From Actinosynnema pretiosum (GTDB lineage Bacteria > Actinomycetota > Actinomycetes > Mycobacteriales > Pseudonocardiaceae): a stretch of 64,000 nucleotides of DNA. Position 1 is the first letter of the stretch, and every line of letters starts with the position of its first letter. The stretch spans positions 50,786 to 114,785 of the forward strand of contig NZ_JAMTCF010000001.1 in NCBI RefSeq assembly GCF_024171695.1. The letters are read 5' to 3'. A program made the position numbers and the translations under genes. Positions 7,870 to 16,470 of the stretch are shown here, piece by piece. The notes under the pieces were generated by a model, which had not been told where the DNA came from, ran no database searches, and saw only the letters and a program-made list of their open reading frames with translations.

Positions 7870-9152
7870 CCCCGCGCCGCCTTGCCGACCAGGCCGAACT
7901 CGACCGCGACCGCGGCGGCCTCGCCCCTGGTGCCGACGCCGAGCTTCTCGAAGATCCGCACCAGGTGGAACTTGATCGTCGCCGGGCTGAGCTGGATCTC
8001 GCGGGCGATCTCCCGGTTGCGCAGACCGCGCGCCACCCGGCTGAGCACGTCCAGCTCGCGTGCGCTCAACCCGAAGTCCGGCACCTCCTCCGGCACCGCC
8101 AGCGCGCGCCGCAGCGGCAGCACGACGGTCGCGGTGGCGCCGAGCCGGTGGTCGACCTCGACCGAGATCGTGCCGCCGACCGGCGCGACCCTGGTCGCCA
8201 GCGCGCGCACGCCCGCCGGGTCGAACCCGGTGGTCGCGTTGTCGCGCACGCGCAGCACCAGCTCCTCCCCGACCTGCCAGCCCACGCGCAGCGAGGTGAC
8301 CGCGTCCCGGTCCAGCGCGAGCAGCACGACCTCGGTGCTGACGGCGGCGGCGAGCCCGGCCAGCTCCAGCGGCACGTCGCCGCCGTCGTCCGGCTCGTCC
8401 ACCTCCAGGCGCACCCCGGCCCGCCGCACCACCGGCTCCAGGTCCTCGAGCAGCGCGGCGAACGCCTCGCCGACCGGCTCGCCGGACAGCCCGCGCCGCA
8501 CCTGCTCCTCGGCCCGCAGGTCGAGCAGCGCGCCCATCGCGAGGCCGGTCGCCTCGGAGCGGGCCTGCCGGTCGTCGTAGCGGGACGAGCGCAGCGCCAC
8601 GAGCATGGCCTTGACCAGCGCGGACTGCCGCTGCACCAGTTCGGCGGCGACCTGCGCGCCCGCGGCGGCGGCGAGCCTGGCCGAGTAGGGCTCGTCGTCC
8701 GGGGCGTCCGGGGACGCGGGCGTGGCGCGACCGGCGCGGTGCGTGGCGAGGAGCCGCCACAGCGCGCCGACGACCTGGAGGGCCGCGATCTCCTCGGTCT
8801 CGTCCAAGGCTACCGCCGGGTCGTGCACGAGCACGAGCACCGAGGCGGTCCCCCGTTTGGGTTCAGCTCGCAGCACGCTCACCCGGTACGGCCGCCCCGC
8901 CGCGGTGGCCCCGCCGCGCCACAGCGGCTCGCCGCCCGCGGACTCGACCAGGTCGGCCAGCACGGCGGGGGTGAACGCGGCCTTGGTCTCGGGGTCGCCG
9001 ACCAGCCGGATGGGCGGGACGGCGGCGCTGAGCTCGACCAGCGCCCGGTGCGGGACCAGCTCGGCTATCGCGGTCGAGCAGGCCTCCAGGTGCCGCCCCT
9101 CGGGGGCGTCCAGCAGGTCCACGGCTCTGATGAACAGCTCGACCGGTTCCAC
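7821..9152 (-). CDS. LuxR-family regulator with GAF-like and HATPase-like regions
   Basis: A 443-residue protein. An N-terminal ~170-residue part looks like a PAS/GAF-type sensor. A middle part (~200-350) resembles a degenerate GHKL ATP-binding fold (VRVRDNATTGFDPAGV, then a Gly-rich GGTISVEVDHRLGATATV) but has no recognisable H-box. A clear C-terminal LuxR helix-turn-helix follows (LSARELDVLSRVARGLRNRE to VGTRGEAAAVAV). It thus combines sensor-kinase-like and DNA-binding modules in one chain. I chose the GTG at 9152 because family-like sequence begins there (VEPVELFIRAVDLLDAP). A TACATT lies just upstream with no strong Shine-Dalgarno site, so leaderless translation is possible. It overlaps convergently with the RidA gene. 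Confidence 0.75.
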   Translation of the reverse strand: MEPVELFIRAVDLLDAPEGRHLEACSTAIAELVPHRALVELSAAVPPIRLVGDPETKAAFTPAVLADLVESAGGEPLWRGGATAAGRPYRVSVLRAEPKRGTASVLVLVHDPAVALDETEEIAALQVVGALWRLLATHRAGRATPASPDAPDDEPYSARLAAAAGAQVAAELVQRQSALVKAMLVALRSSRYDDRQARSEATGLAMGALLDLRAEEQVRRGLSGEPVGEAFAALLEDLEPVVRRAGVRLEVDEPDDGGDVPLELAGLAAAVSTEVVLLALDRDAVTSLRVGWQVGEELVLRVRDNATTGFDPAGVRALATRVAPVGGTISVEVDHRLGATATVVLPLRRALAVPEEVPDFGLSARELDVLSRVARGLRNREIAREIQLSPATIKFHLVRIFEKLGVGTRGEAAAVAVEFGLVGKAARGQASAMASISTNQSGS

Positions 9153-9325
9153 GGATTGGAATGTAGCGTCGCGCCAGAACCGCCGGGCAGCGGCACCGGG
9201 GTGGGTTGGGAGCGCTTTCCCGCAGTTCACAGCGGTGCGGATCGCGGCTGCGGCGGGAACGCGGCCGTGGACCGGCGGTCCGGGCGGCGGGCGAGAAGAG
9301 TTACCCAGAACACATCCGGGGGCCG

Positions 9326-10405
9326 TCAGGCGACCCCGTCGAGGCGCGGGTAGTCCAGGTAGCCCAGGGGGCCGCCGCCGAAGTAGGTGGTGGGGTCGGG
9401 CCGGTTGTACGGGCCGCCGCGCGCGATCCGGTCGGGCAGGTCCGGGTTGGCCAGCCACGGCCTGCCCAGGCCCACCAAATCGGCGCCCAGGTCGAGCGCG
9501 TCGCGCACCGCGTCGTGCGGGGCGACCGCCCCGTCGTCCTGGAACGGGTTGAGCAGGAACGTCCCGCGCCACCGGTCGCGCAGCCGCCGCACCAGCGGGC
9601 GGGTGGTCCGGCCCTCGACCACGTCCAGGAAGCCGAGGACGCCGTCGAGCCGGTCGAGCAGCTCCGCGTACAGCTCATCGGTCCCCGCCTCCCTGATCCC
9701 CTTGAGGGTGCTGCCGGGACTGATCCGCAGCGAGGTCCGCTCCGGTCCGACCACGTCGGCGACCGCGCGCGCGACCTCGACGGCGAACCGCACCCGGTTC
9801 CGCGCCGGGCCGCCCCACCGGTCGGTCCGGGTGTTGGCGTCGGCGCAGAGGAACTGCTGCACGAGGTAGCCGTTGGCGCCGTGCACCTGGACGCCGTCGA
9901 ACCCGGCCGCGATCGCGTTGCGGGCGGCGGTGGCGTGGTCGGCGACGGCGGCCAGGACCTGCTCCTCGGTCATGGCGTCGGGCGCCTCGTTCGGCACCCA
10001 GCCCCGGCGGGTGAGCGCGGTTCCCGGCGCGGCGACGGCGGACGGGCCCAGCGGTGGCCTGCCGCCGCGCAGCTCGGCCGGGCCGATGCGCCCGCCGTGC
10101 ATGAGCTGGGCGTGGACGCGACCGCCCTCGGCGTGGACGGCGGCGGTGACCGCGCGCCACGACTCGACCTGCTCGGCGGTGTGCAGCGCGGGGAGGTCGA
10201 CGTAGGTGCGGCCCTGCGGCCCTGGGTGGATCGCCTCGCTGACGATCAGGCCCGCGCCCGCGCGCTGCCGGTAGTACCGGGCGGTGTCGGGGGTGGCCAG
10301 TTCCCCCTCGGTGGCGCGGCTCCTGGTCATGGGGGCCATGACCAGGCGGTTGGGCAGCGTGGTGGCCCCGAGCTGGAACGGCGTGGCGGCCGGGTTGTGC
10401 GTCAT
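9326..10405 (-). CDS. Old-yellow-enzyme-type alkene reductase
   Basis: A 359-residue FMN-dependent NAD(P)H oxidoreductase (NemA/XenB-like) that reduces activated C=C bonds. Family motifs include LPNRLVMAPMTRSRA (FMN binding), HAQLMHGGRIG, GFDGVQVHGANGYL with the His-Ala-Asn substrate-anchoring block, NTRTDRWGGPARNR, and a C-terminal GLGRPWLANPDLP phosphate-binding segment. The ATG at 10405 has GGAGAA upstream. It is transcribed divergently from an HxlR regulator 82 bp away, a common arrangement in which the HxlR protein represses the reductase until electrophile stress. Confidence 0.9.
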   Translation of the reverse strand: MTHNPAATPFQLGATTLPNRLVMAPMTRSRATEGELATPDTARYYRQRAGAGLIVSEAIHPGPQGRTYVDLPALHTAEQVESWRAVTAAVHAEGGRVHAQLMHGGRIGPAELRGGRPPLGPSAVAAPGTALTRRGWVPNEAPDAMTEEQVLAAVADHATAARNAIAAGFDGVQVHGANGYLVQQFLCADANTRTDRWGGPARNRVRFAVEVARAVADVVGPERTSLRISPGSTLKGIREAGTDELYAELLDRLDGVLGFLDVVEGRTTRPLVRRLRDRWRGTFLLNPFQDDGAVAPHDAVRDALDLGADLVGLGRPWLANPDLPDRIARGGPYNRPDPTTYFGGGPLGYLDYPRLDGVA

Positions 10406-10433
10406 GCGGGAAGGTTCTCCCGACTGGCGGGCG

Positions 10434-10462
10434 TTGACGAGGGGCGGGGAAGTCGCTTACCC
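10434..10462 (+). promoter_or_regulatory. Candidate promoter for the HxlR gene
   Basis: TTGACG (10434-10439) and TTACCC (10457-10462) are separated by 17 bp in the 82-bp divergent intergenic region, 25 bp before the chosen GTG. Overlapping signals for the reductase on the other strand are likely but not distinct. Hexamer match only. Confidence 0.35.
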
Positions 10463-10487
10463 GCTGGTTGCGCGGAAGGGGAGTGCT

Positions 10488-10844
10488 GTGCGCGAGGGCT
10501 CGACCGGGGCGGGGCACCCGCTGTGCGGGGAGATGACCGCCGTGCTGGAGCTGATGGGCAAGCGGTGGACGGCGGAGGTGCTGCACGCCGGCCGGTCGGG
10601 GGCGCGGCGGTTCACCGAGTACCGGCGCGCGGTGCCGGGGGTGTCGGACCGGCTGCTGTCGTTGCGGCTCAAGGAGTTGCAGGGCTGGGGTCTGGTGGTG
10701 CGCACGGTGGCGCCGTCGACGCCGGTGCAGGTGCGGTACGCGCCGACGCCGCGCGGCGAGGAGCTGCTGGCCGCGATGCGCGGGCTGGGCGCCTGGGGGC
10801 AGCGGCACTTCGGCGATGAGGGGCAGGAGGAGCGGCGCGGGTAG
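10488..10844 (+). CDS. HxlR-family winged-helix regulator
   Basis: A 118-residue dimeric winged-helix protein with the HxlR signature: CGEMTAVLELMGKRWTAEVL at the N-terminus, RFTEYRRAVPGVSDRLLSLR as recognition region, and a wing ending VRYAPTPRGEELL. The N-terminal Cys in HPLCGEM corresponds to the redox- or electrophile-sensing cysteine position in YodB/HypR-type members. The GTG at 10488 is preferred because GGAAGGGG sits just upstream. It is divergent to the alkene reductase and presumably regulates it. Confidence 0.85.
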   Translation: MREGSTGAGHPLCGEMTAVLELMGKRWTAEVLHAGRSGARRFTEYRRAVPGVSDRLLSLRLKELQGWGLVVRTVAPSTPVQVRYAPTPRGEELLAAMRGLGAWGQRHFGDEGQEERRG

Positions 10845-10871
10845 CGCACTGGCCGCCGGGGCAGGGGTTGA

Positions 10872-10920
10872 CCATGCCCCTGGGGCATGGTTTCCCCTTG
10901 TGGCACAACCACTTCGAAGT
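10872..10920. promoter_or_regulatory. Two palindromes upstream of the secreted hydrolase
   Basis: CCATGCCCCTGGGGCATGG (10872-10890) is a perfect inverted repeat with 9-bp arms and one central base. It directly follows a TTGACC (10868-10873) that could be a -35 box. ACTTCGAAGT (10911-10920) is a second, 10-bp palindrome ten bases before the GTG start. Both look like operator half-site pairs for a dimeric regulator; the regulator is unknown, and the adjacent HxlR protein is a possibility. Confidence 0.5.
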
Positions 10921-10930
10921 AGGGGGAAGT

Positions 10931-12484
10931 GTGCGGAAACGACTCGTGCTCGCGGTCGCCCTGGCCCTGGTGTCCGGGGCGACCCCCGCGGTCGCCGAGA
11001 GCGCCCAGGGCGGCATCCCCGAGCGCTACGCCGGACAACGGCTGGACTGGCACCTGTGCGCCCCGGAGGAGCTGACCACCCAACCGCCGGAAGGCATGCA
11101 GGGCCTGGAGTGCGCCACGTTCCGGACGCCGCGCGACTGGGACCGGCCGCGCGACGGGCGGGACCTGACCATCGCGGTGAGCCGGTTGAAGGCCACCGGC
11201 GAGGCCACCGCGTCGCTGCTGACCAACCCCGGCGGACCCGGCGGGGACGGGCGGTACTTCCCCGCCTCGCCGAACTTCACCGGGCAGACCCGGTTGCGCG
11301 AGCACCAGGAGATCATCGGCGTCGACGTGCGGGGCACCGGCAAGAGCACCAACGTGACCTGCCACGGCGCGTGGGACACGCTCGCCGACCTGGACGCGCG
11401 CGACCGGGGCCGGGCGAACCTGAACCGCGCCCTCGACCTCGCCGAGCGCGCGGCGGACACCTGCCAGTCCGCGTACGGCGACCTGGGGTCGGTGATCAAC
11501 ACCTACCAGACCGTCCACGACTACGACCTGCTGCGCGTGCTGCTCGGCCGCGACCGGATCAACTGGGTCGGCTACTCGGGCGGCACCTGGCTGGGCGCGC
11601 ACTACGCCCAGCAGTTCCCCCGGCGCACCGGGCGGTTCGTGCTCGACTCGAACACCGAGTTCACCACCACCTGGCAGAAGTCGTTCGACTGGCAGGCCAC
11701 CGGGTTCGAGCGCAGCTGGCGCGAGCACTTCCTGCCGTGGGCCGCGAAGCACGACGACGTCTACCACCTGGGCTCGGACGCCGAGTCGGTGCGGCGGGTC
11801 TACGAGGACGTGCGCGCCGCGCTGGTGCGCGAGCCGGTGGAGCTGCCCACGCAGGACGGGCCGTTCCGGGTGACCGCGCCCGTGCTCGACGGCGTCGTCA
11901 CGCAGAGCATGTACAGCAAGGCGCTCTTCGAGGGCCTGGCGACGTTCCTGGTGACGCTCAAGGGGATCACCGGGCAGGGCACGGCCGCGCAGGAGGACGT
12001 CGCGGCGGCGGTGGCCGTGGCGGCGCTCGCGGCGGACGAGCCCGACGCGATGCGGGCCACGTTCTGGGCCACGCTGTGCGGTGAGGGCGAGTGGACCGGT
12101 GACCGCAGGAGCGCGATCCGCGACTCGGACCGGGCGCACGAGCGCGGGCTGACGCTGGTCGGCAGCGGGTGGCCGCTGGTGCAGCTGTGCATGTTCTGGG
12201 ACAGCGAGCCGCGCGCCCTGCCGAAGCTGGACGGGCGCGGGGTGCCGCCGGTGCTCATGCTGCACTCGGAGCTGGACGGCGCGACGCCGATCGAGGGCGC
12301 CCGGCGCGCGCACGCGGCGTTCGCGGGCTCGCGGCTGATCACCGTGACCGGCGAGGGCGACCACGGCCTGTACGGCATGGGCAACCCGGTGGTGGACGAG
12401 ATCGCCAACGCCTACCTGGTCGACGGGGTCGTGCCCGCGAGCCGGGAGGTGGCGGGGATGCCGCTGCCCGACCCCTCGGCCTGA
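10931..12484 (+). CDS. Secreted alpha/beta hydrolase, TAP-like (tripeptidyl aminopeptidase type)
   Basis: A 517-residue exported serine hydrolase. The N-terminus MRKRLVLAVALALVSGATPA is a Sec signal peptide with a likely AxA cleavage site at AVAES (~residue 22). The alpha/beta-hydrolase core has an oxyanion region NPGGPGGDG, the nucleophile in GYSGGTWLG (Ser216), an acid in LMLHSELDGATP and the catalytic His in GEGDHGLYG. The C-terminal part matches the TAP-like domain of Streptomyces tripeptidyl aminopeptidases. GTG at 10931 follows AGGGGGAA and gives a normal signal peptide. Probable role is extracellular peptide trimming; lipase or esterase activity cannot be excluded. Confidence 0.87.
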   Translation: MRKRLVLAVALALVSGATPAVAESAQGGIPERYAGQRLDWHLCAPEELTTQPPEGMQGLECATFRTPRDWDRPRDGRDLTIAVSRLKATGEATASLLTNPGGPGGDGRYFPASPNFTGQTRLREHQEIIGVDVRGTGKSTNVTCHGAWDTLADLDARDRGRANLNRALDLAERAADTCQSAYGDLGSVINTYQTVHDYDLLRVLLGRDRINWVGYSGGTWLGAHYAQQFPRRTGRFVLDSNTEFTTTWQKSFDWQATGFERSWREHFLPWAAKHDDVYHLGSDAESVRRVYEDVRAALVREPVELPTQDGPFRVTAPVLDGVVTQSMYSKALFEGLATFLVTLKGITGQGTAAQEDVAAAVAVAALAADEPDAMRATFWATLCGEGEWTGDRRSAIRDSDRAHERGLTLVGSGWPLVQLCMFWDSEPRALPKLDGRGVPPVLMLHSELDGATPIEGARRAHAAFAGSRLITVTGEGDHGLYGMGNPVVDEIANAYLVDGVVPASREVAGMPLPDPSA

Positions 12485-12498
12485 CCGGTCGAGCGCGC

Positions 12499-12530
12499 GG
12501 GGAGGGGCGCGCCGAGGCACGCCCCTCCCC
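12499..12530. terminator. Bidirectional terminator hairpin
   Basis: GGGGAGGGGCG (12499-12509) pairs perfectly with CGCCCCTCCCC (12520-12530) across a 10-nt loop. It sits in the 53-bp gap between two convergent stop codons. There is no T-run, which is usual for actinomycete terminators. Confidence 0.8.
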
Positions 12531-12537
12531 CGGTTCC

Positions 12538-15378
12538 CTAGCGCTGGTAGGCCTTCACCTCCGTCAGCGCGGTCTTGAAGCCGGACGCGTGGGTGAAGCG
12601 CACGCGCAGGCGCTGGGTGTTGACGCTGCTGAACGTCGCCTTGTTGTAGTTGGCGCGCGGGGTCGACGGCGTCGCGCTCTGGTTGGGCACGGCGACCCAC
12701 GCGCTGCCGTTGTAGTACTCCACCGCGTACGAGGCGGGCGCCCGGTAGCGGTTGGCGGAGCGGTCGTCGCGGAAGTGCAGGCGCACCTCGTTGACCGGTT
12801 TGGACTGGCCGAGGTTCAGCTCGTACCAGTCGCTGGCGTTGGGCGAACCCGCCGTGCCCCACAGGGGTTCGTTGGTGGGCAGGCCGTCGATCGCGGCGGC
12901 GAGCGAGGTCCCGGAGGCGGTGTAGGAGGCCGACGGGGTGGCGGACTGGGCCAGGTTCGGGGTGGTCGAGGTCAGGTCGACCCCGGCCTTGGCCAGCACG
13001 TCGACCATGCGGGCGCTGGTCTGCTGGACCTCCTGCGGGGCGCGGAAACCGGCGAACGGCGCGCTGTGGGTGGTGCTGCCGCCCGCCGGGAGGCTGACGC
13101 CGCCGGTGGCCGGGTCGTAGACCAGCCTGGTGAGCCGGTCGACGGTGGCGACCCTGGTGCCGTTGAGGAACACCGAGTAGCCCTGCGGGACGCCGTTGTA
13201 GCGGGTGACGCCGTCGGCCGGGTCGTCCCACACCACGCTCAGGTCGGCGCCGTGGTAGCGCAGGTTGTTGACCGCGAAGTGCGACCAGCCGATGTTGATC
13301 GGCCAGAGCTCGACCTTGTTGTCCGAGCGCGGGCGCAGGCCCGCCACGTCCTCGACGACGGTCCAGTTGGAGCTGCCGAGGATGTTGTGGTGGATCCAGG
13401 ACCGGTAGTCGATGGTCTTGGCGTTCGGGTTCCAGTTGGCCCAGAACTCGTTGGCGTCGGGCCACTGCGTGTTGCCGCCGGTGAACTGCGCCCAGGCGTT
13501 CCAGTACAGCAGCTTCTTGTAGTCCTCGGCGCCCATCCACTGGTTCGGGTAGTTGCGCAGCACCGAGGAGTAGAGCCGGAACTGGACGGTGGAGTTGATG
13601 GTGGAGAAGTTGTTGCTGCCGGGGAACCCGGCCTGGGCCGCCGCCGCCTTGTCGCGCTGGTTCGCGGTGTAGAAGGGGAACACCGGGTACTCGGCGGGGT
13701 CGGCGAACAGGCGCAGCGCCTCGCGGTAGTCGGCGGTGTTGGGCACCAGGCCGACCGAGAACGGGTAGTAGTTGTTGATCTCCTTCCACGGCACGTGCGC
13801 GTTGGTCGCCACGTGCTTGTGCTCCAGCAGCTTCCGGCTGGGGTTCCACAGGGTCGACATGACGCCGTTGCGGATGCGGTCGGCCAGCGCCTGCATCTCG
13901 GTGGCCTTGGCGGTGTTGCCGAGCATCGCGTACGCCTGCTGGGCGGCCATCGCGCCGCTCCACACGTAGGCGGTCTCGGCCCGGTCCATCCGGCCCTCGC
14001 GCCAGTGGAACGACACCGCGTCCGCGTCGTTGCCGGTCAGCGCGCCCCAGTCGTACTCGATGACGCCGTTGTTGTTGGTGTCGTAGAAGGAGAGCTGCCC
14101 CTTGGCGTCGCCCTCCGCGTAGCGGGCCAGGTTCCCGATGATCGCGGGCTGGCCGCCGTGCACCTGGTAGCTGCGCCAGGCGGCCTCGGAGATGTACTGG
14201 GTGTACGAGTTCGACCAGTTCTCCGGGTCGCCGGGGTTGTCCACGAACCGGGCGTTCTTGCCGGTCTGCCCGGCCGAGAGCCAGGGGCCGTAGGAGTACT
14301 CGGCGTTGCGCAGGTACTTCAGGTCGTCGATGTGCATCGGCTGGGTGAGCACGATGGCGTTGTTGTAGCCGGTGACGCCCTCGATGGACACCGGGAACTG
14401 GTAGTCCTGGCCGGGGATGTCGACGTCCAGGTGGTTGAAGCGCATCAGCCACCAGCGGTAGTAGACGCTCTTCTTGATCGCCGGGTCGGGGACGTCGATG
14501 TAGGGGACGTTGTCGGCCCACCACTTGTTGTAGGCGCGCACGTGCGTGCCGAACGCGGTGTCCGGGGTGTGGCCCCGGTAGGCGTTGTACTCGGTCAGCG
14601 ACTCGGGGATCTCGTCGGTGACGAGGCCGAGCACGACCTTGGTGGTGACCGACTGCCCCGCGCCCAGGGTGATGTCGCGGGCCAGCGCGCCGGACGCGGC
14701 GGTGAAGCCGTCGCCGGACAGTCGCGGGCGGATGGTGGTGAGGTTGTTCTTCACCTGCCGCGAACCGGTCAGCTCGGACCCGCTGACCGTGGTGGCGTAG
14801 GGGGAGGTGGCGCGCACGGCGGCCGTCGTGGTGGCGGAGCCGGTGTTGGTCAGGGTCAGGTTGGTGACCAGGACGTTGTTGTGGGTGATGAACTTGCTGA
14901 CCTGGGCGCGCAGCGAACCGCCGGTGTAGACGCCCTTCCAGTGGCTCGGGGCCTGCCAGCGCGAGGCGGGCTGCTCGGTCAACGTCGTGCCGCTGACCGT
15001 GATGGCGTAGGCGTTCTGGCTGCTGATGTTGTCCCAGTAGGCGGCGTTGCCGCCGAAGCCGATCACCGCCGGGTTGTGGGTGTACATGAACGCGCCGCGC
15101 CCGCGCGTCATCAGCAGCGGCCCGGTCGGGTCGTTGCCGGGGCGGGCGAGCAGGCGGTCCATCCAGAAGTCGGTGCCGCCGCTCTCCGCGTCGTAGATGG
15201 CCTTCATGGTGTCGCCGGTGCTGTAGCCCACGGGCGGGGCGGGCACGGCGGGTCCGGTGAAGGTGGGGTAGCCGATGGTCTGCGCGGCGGACGCCGTGCC
15301 CATCGCGACCGGGGTCAGCAGGGACAGCAGCACGGCCGCGGTGGTCGTGGTGGCGCGCAGCCGGGGTCGTCTCCTCAT
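12538..15378 (-). CDS. Secreted GH63/MGH1-like glycoside hydrolase with C-terminal discoidin module
   Basis: A 946-residue exported enzyme. The signal peptide MRRRPRLRATTTTAAVLLSL runs to ASAA (~residue 33). A beta-sandwich N-terminal region is followed by a long (alpha/alpha)6-barrel-type catalytic domain (~300-750), recognised by WWLMRFNHLDVDI, FPVSIEGVTGYNNAIVLTQPM, EYDWGALTGNDADAVSFHWR and NEFWANWNPN. This suits an MGH1/GH63-like exo-acting glycosidase. Residues ~805-946 form an F5/8-type C (discoidin) carbohydrate-binding module ending TALTEVKAYQR. The ATG overlaps the GH43 stop by 4 bp, and it is the last gene of the arabinan-type operon. The exact GH family and substrate are uncertain. 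Confidence 0.85.
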   Translation of the reverse strand: MRRRPRLRATTTTAAVLLSLLTPVAMGTASAAQTIGYPTFTGPAVPAPPVGYSTGDTMKAIYDAESGGTDFWMDRLLARPGNDPTGPLLMTRGRGAFMYTHNPAVIGFGGNAAYWDNISSQNAYAITVSGTTLTEQPASRWQAPSHWKGVYTGGSLRAQVSKFITHNNVLVTNLTLTNTGSATTTAAVRATSPYATTVSGSELTGSRQVKNNLTTIRPRLSGDGFTAASGALARDITLGAGQSVTTKVVLGLVTDEIPESLTEYNAYRGHTPDTAFGTHVRAYNKWWADNVPYIDVPDPAIKKSVYYRWWLMRFNHLDVDIPGQDYQFPVSIEGVTGYNNAIVLTQPMHIDDLKYLRNAEYSYGPWLSAGQTGKNARFVDNPGDPENWSNSYTQYISEAAWRSYQVHGGQPAIIGNLARYAEGDAKGQLSFYDTNNNGVIEYDWGALTGNDADAVSFHWREGRMDRAETAYVWSGAMAAQQAYAMLGNTAKATEMQALADRIRNGVMSTLWNPSRKLLEHKHVATNAHVPWKEINNYYPFSVGLVPNTADYREALRLFADPAEYPVFPFYTANQRDKAAAAQAGFPGSNNFSTINSTVQFRLYSSVLRNYPNQWMGAEDYKKLLYWNAWAQFTGGNTQWPDANEFWANWNPNAKTIDYRSWIHHNILGSSNWTVVEDVAGLRPRSDNKVELWPINIGWSHFAVNNLRYHGADLSVVWDDPADGVTRYNGVPQGYSVFLNGTRVATVDRLTRLVYDPATGGVSLPAGGSTTHSAPFAGFRAPQEVQQTSARMVDVLAKAGVDLTSTTPNLAQSATPSASYTASGTSLAAAIDGLPTNEPLWGTAGSPNASDWYELNLGQSKPVNEVRLHFRDDRSANRYRAPASYAVEYYNGSAWVAVPNQSATPSTPRANYNKATFSSVNTQRLRVRFTHASGFKTALTEVKAYQR

Positions 15379-16421
15379 CGGGTGCTCCCCTGCTGGATCT
15401 GGTTGTCCTGGACGGGGTTCGCGCCGCTGAGGACCTTGGCGAGGCTGTTGTTCGGCGGCGGGCCGGTGCTGGTCTGCACCACGCGCTGGATCGTGCCGTC
15501 GGCGTTGAAGTTCACCAGGTCCACGGCCACCGAGCGGCGGAAGTTGCCGCCGCCGGGCGCGTTCGCGTTGTGGTAGACGATGTACCACTGGTTCTTGAAC
15601 TGGACGATGCCCGCGTGGTTGGTGGTCGAGGAGACCTGGCCCAGCAGCACGCCCCGGTGCGTCCACGGGCCGGTGGGGCTGGTCGCGGTGGCGTAGCGCT
15701 GGCAGGCGTAGCTGGAGGAGGTCACGCAGCCGTTGGTGTCGTTGGCGGCGTAGACCATGTAGTACAGGCCGTTGCGCTTGAACATCCAGGGCGCTTCCCA
15801 GAAGTTCGTCAGGCCGACCGGGGTGGTGACGGGGCCGTCCAGCTCGATCATGTTGGACTTGAGCTTGGCCATCCTGGGCGCCCAGTAGCTGCCCCAGTAC
15901 AGGTAGGACTGGCCGTTGTCGTCGGTGAACACGGTCGGGTCGATGTTCAGGCCCGAGGAGTTCGGGGTGCTGTCGCTGACCAGCGGTCCGCCCTTGGCGT
16001 CGCGGAACGGGCCGAGCGGGCTGTCGCCGACCGCGACGCCGATGTCCATCCAGCCCGCGCCCCGGCCGTTGACCGAGGTGTACCAGTAGTACTTGCCGTT
16101 GCGCGGTTCCACCTCGCTGGCCCACGCGTCGGCGCCCGCCCACGGGAACGTGGCGATGGTCGCCTTGGCGCCGTGGTCGGTCCAGTTCGCGGCGTCGGTG
16201 GAGGACAGCACCCGCCACTCGCGCATCAGGAAGTTGCTCGAACCTGCGGGCGCCTCGTCGCGGCCCGCGTAGACGTACATCGTGTTGCCGACGACGAGCG
16301 GTGCGGGGTCGGCGGTGTAGTAGCCGGTGATGATCGGGTTCGCCGCGAGCGCGGGCGGGGCCAGGGCGGTGACGAGCGCCAGTGCGGCGCCGAGCCCGAG
16401 CACCCGGCTTCGGGTGCGCAT
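15375..16421 (-). CDS. Secreted GH43-type glycosidase (arabinosidase/arabinanase-like)
   Basis: A 348-residue exported five-bladed beta-propeller enzyme. A signal peptide (MRTRSRVLGLGAALALVTAL to ALAA, ~27 residues) precedes the GH43 triad: base Asp38 in YYTADPAPL, pKa-modulating Asp161 in GLNIDPTVF and acid Glu209 in FWEAPWMF. GH43 enzymes commonly attack alpha-L-arabinofuranosyl or xylosyl linkages. The stop overlaps the downstream hydrolase start by 4 bp, and the upstream neighbour is an exported GH127, together implying extracellular arabinan/arabinoside breakdown. Confidence 0.88.
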   Translation of the reverse strand: MRTRSRVLGLGAALALVTALAPPALAANPIITGYYTADPAPLVVGNTMYVYAGRDEAPAGSSNFLMREWRVLSSTDAANWTDHGAKATIATFPWAGADAWASEVEPRNGKYYWYTSVNGRGAGWMDIGVAVGDSPLGPFRDAKGGPLVSDSTPNSSGLNIDPTVFTDDNGQSYLYWGSYWAPRMAKLKSNMIELDGPVTTPVGLTNFWEAPWMFKRNGLYYMVYAANDTNGCVTSSSYACQRYATATSPTGPWTHRGVLLGQVSSTTNHAGIVQFKNQWYIVYHNANAPGGGNFRRSVAVDLVNFNADGTIQRVVQTSTGPPPNNSLAKVLSGANPVQDNQIQQGSTR

Positions 16422-16470
16422 GGTGTGCTCCTCTTCGTTGAGGTGGCGGGGTTTCGCGGTGCGGGAGGGT

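Noticed and set aside
10457..14524. 1355-codon minus-strand frame
   Set aside because: It runs across the HxlR and hydrolase genes and out of frame through the GH63-like gene, with Arg/Gln/His-rich sequence and no family features.
12169..15576. 1135-codon open frame on the plus strand
   Set aside because: It is antisense to the GH63-like and GH43 genes and yields Val/Gly/Ala/Arg-rich sequence without domains, an effect of high GC third positions. The minus-strand genes have signal peptides and catalytic motifs.
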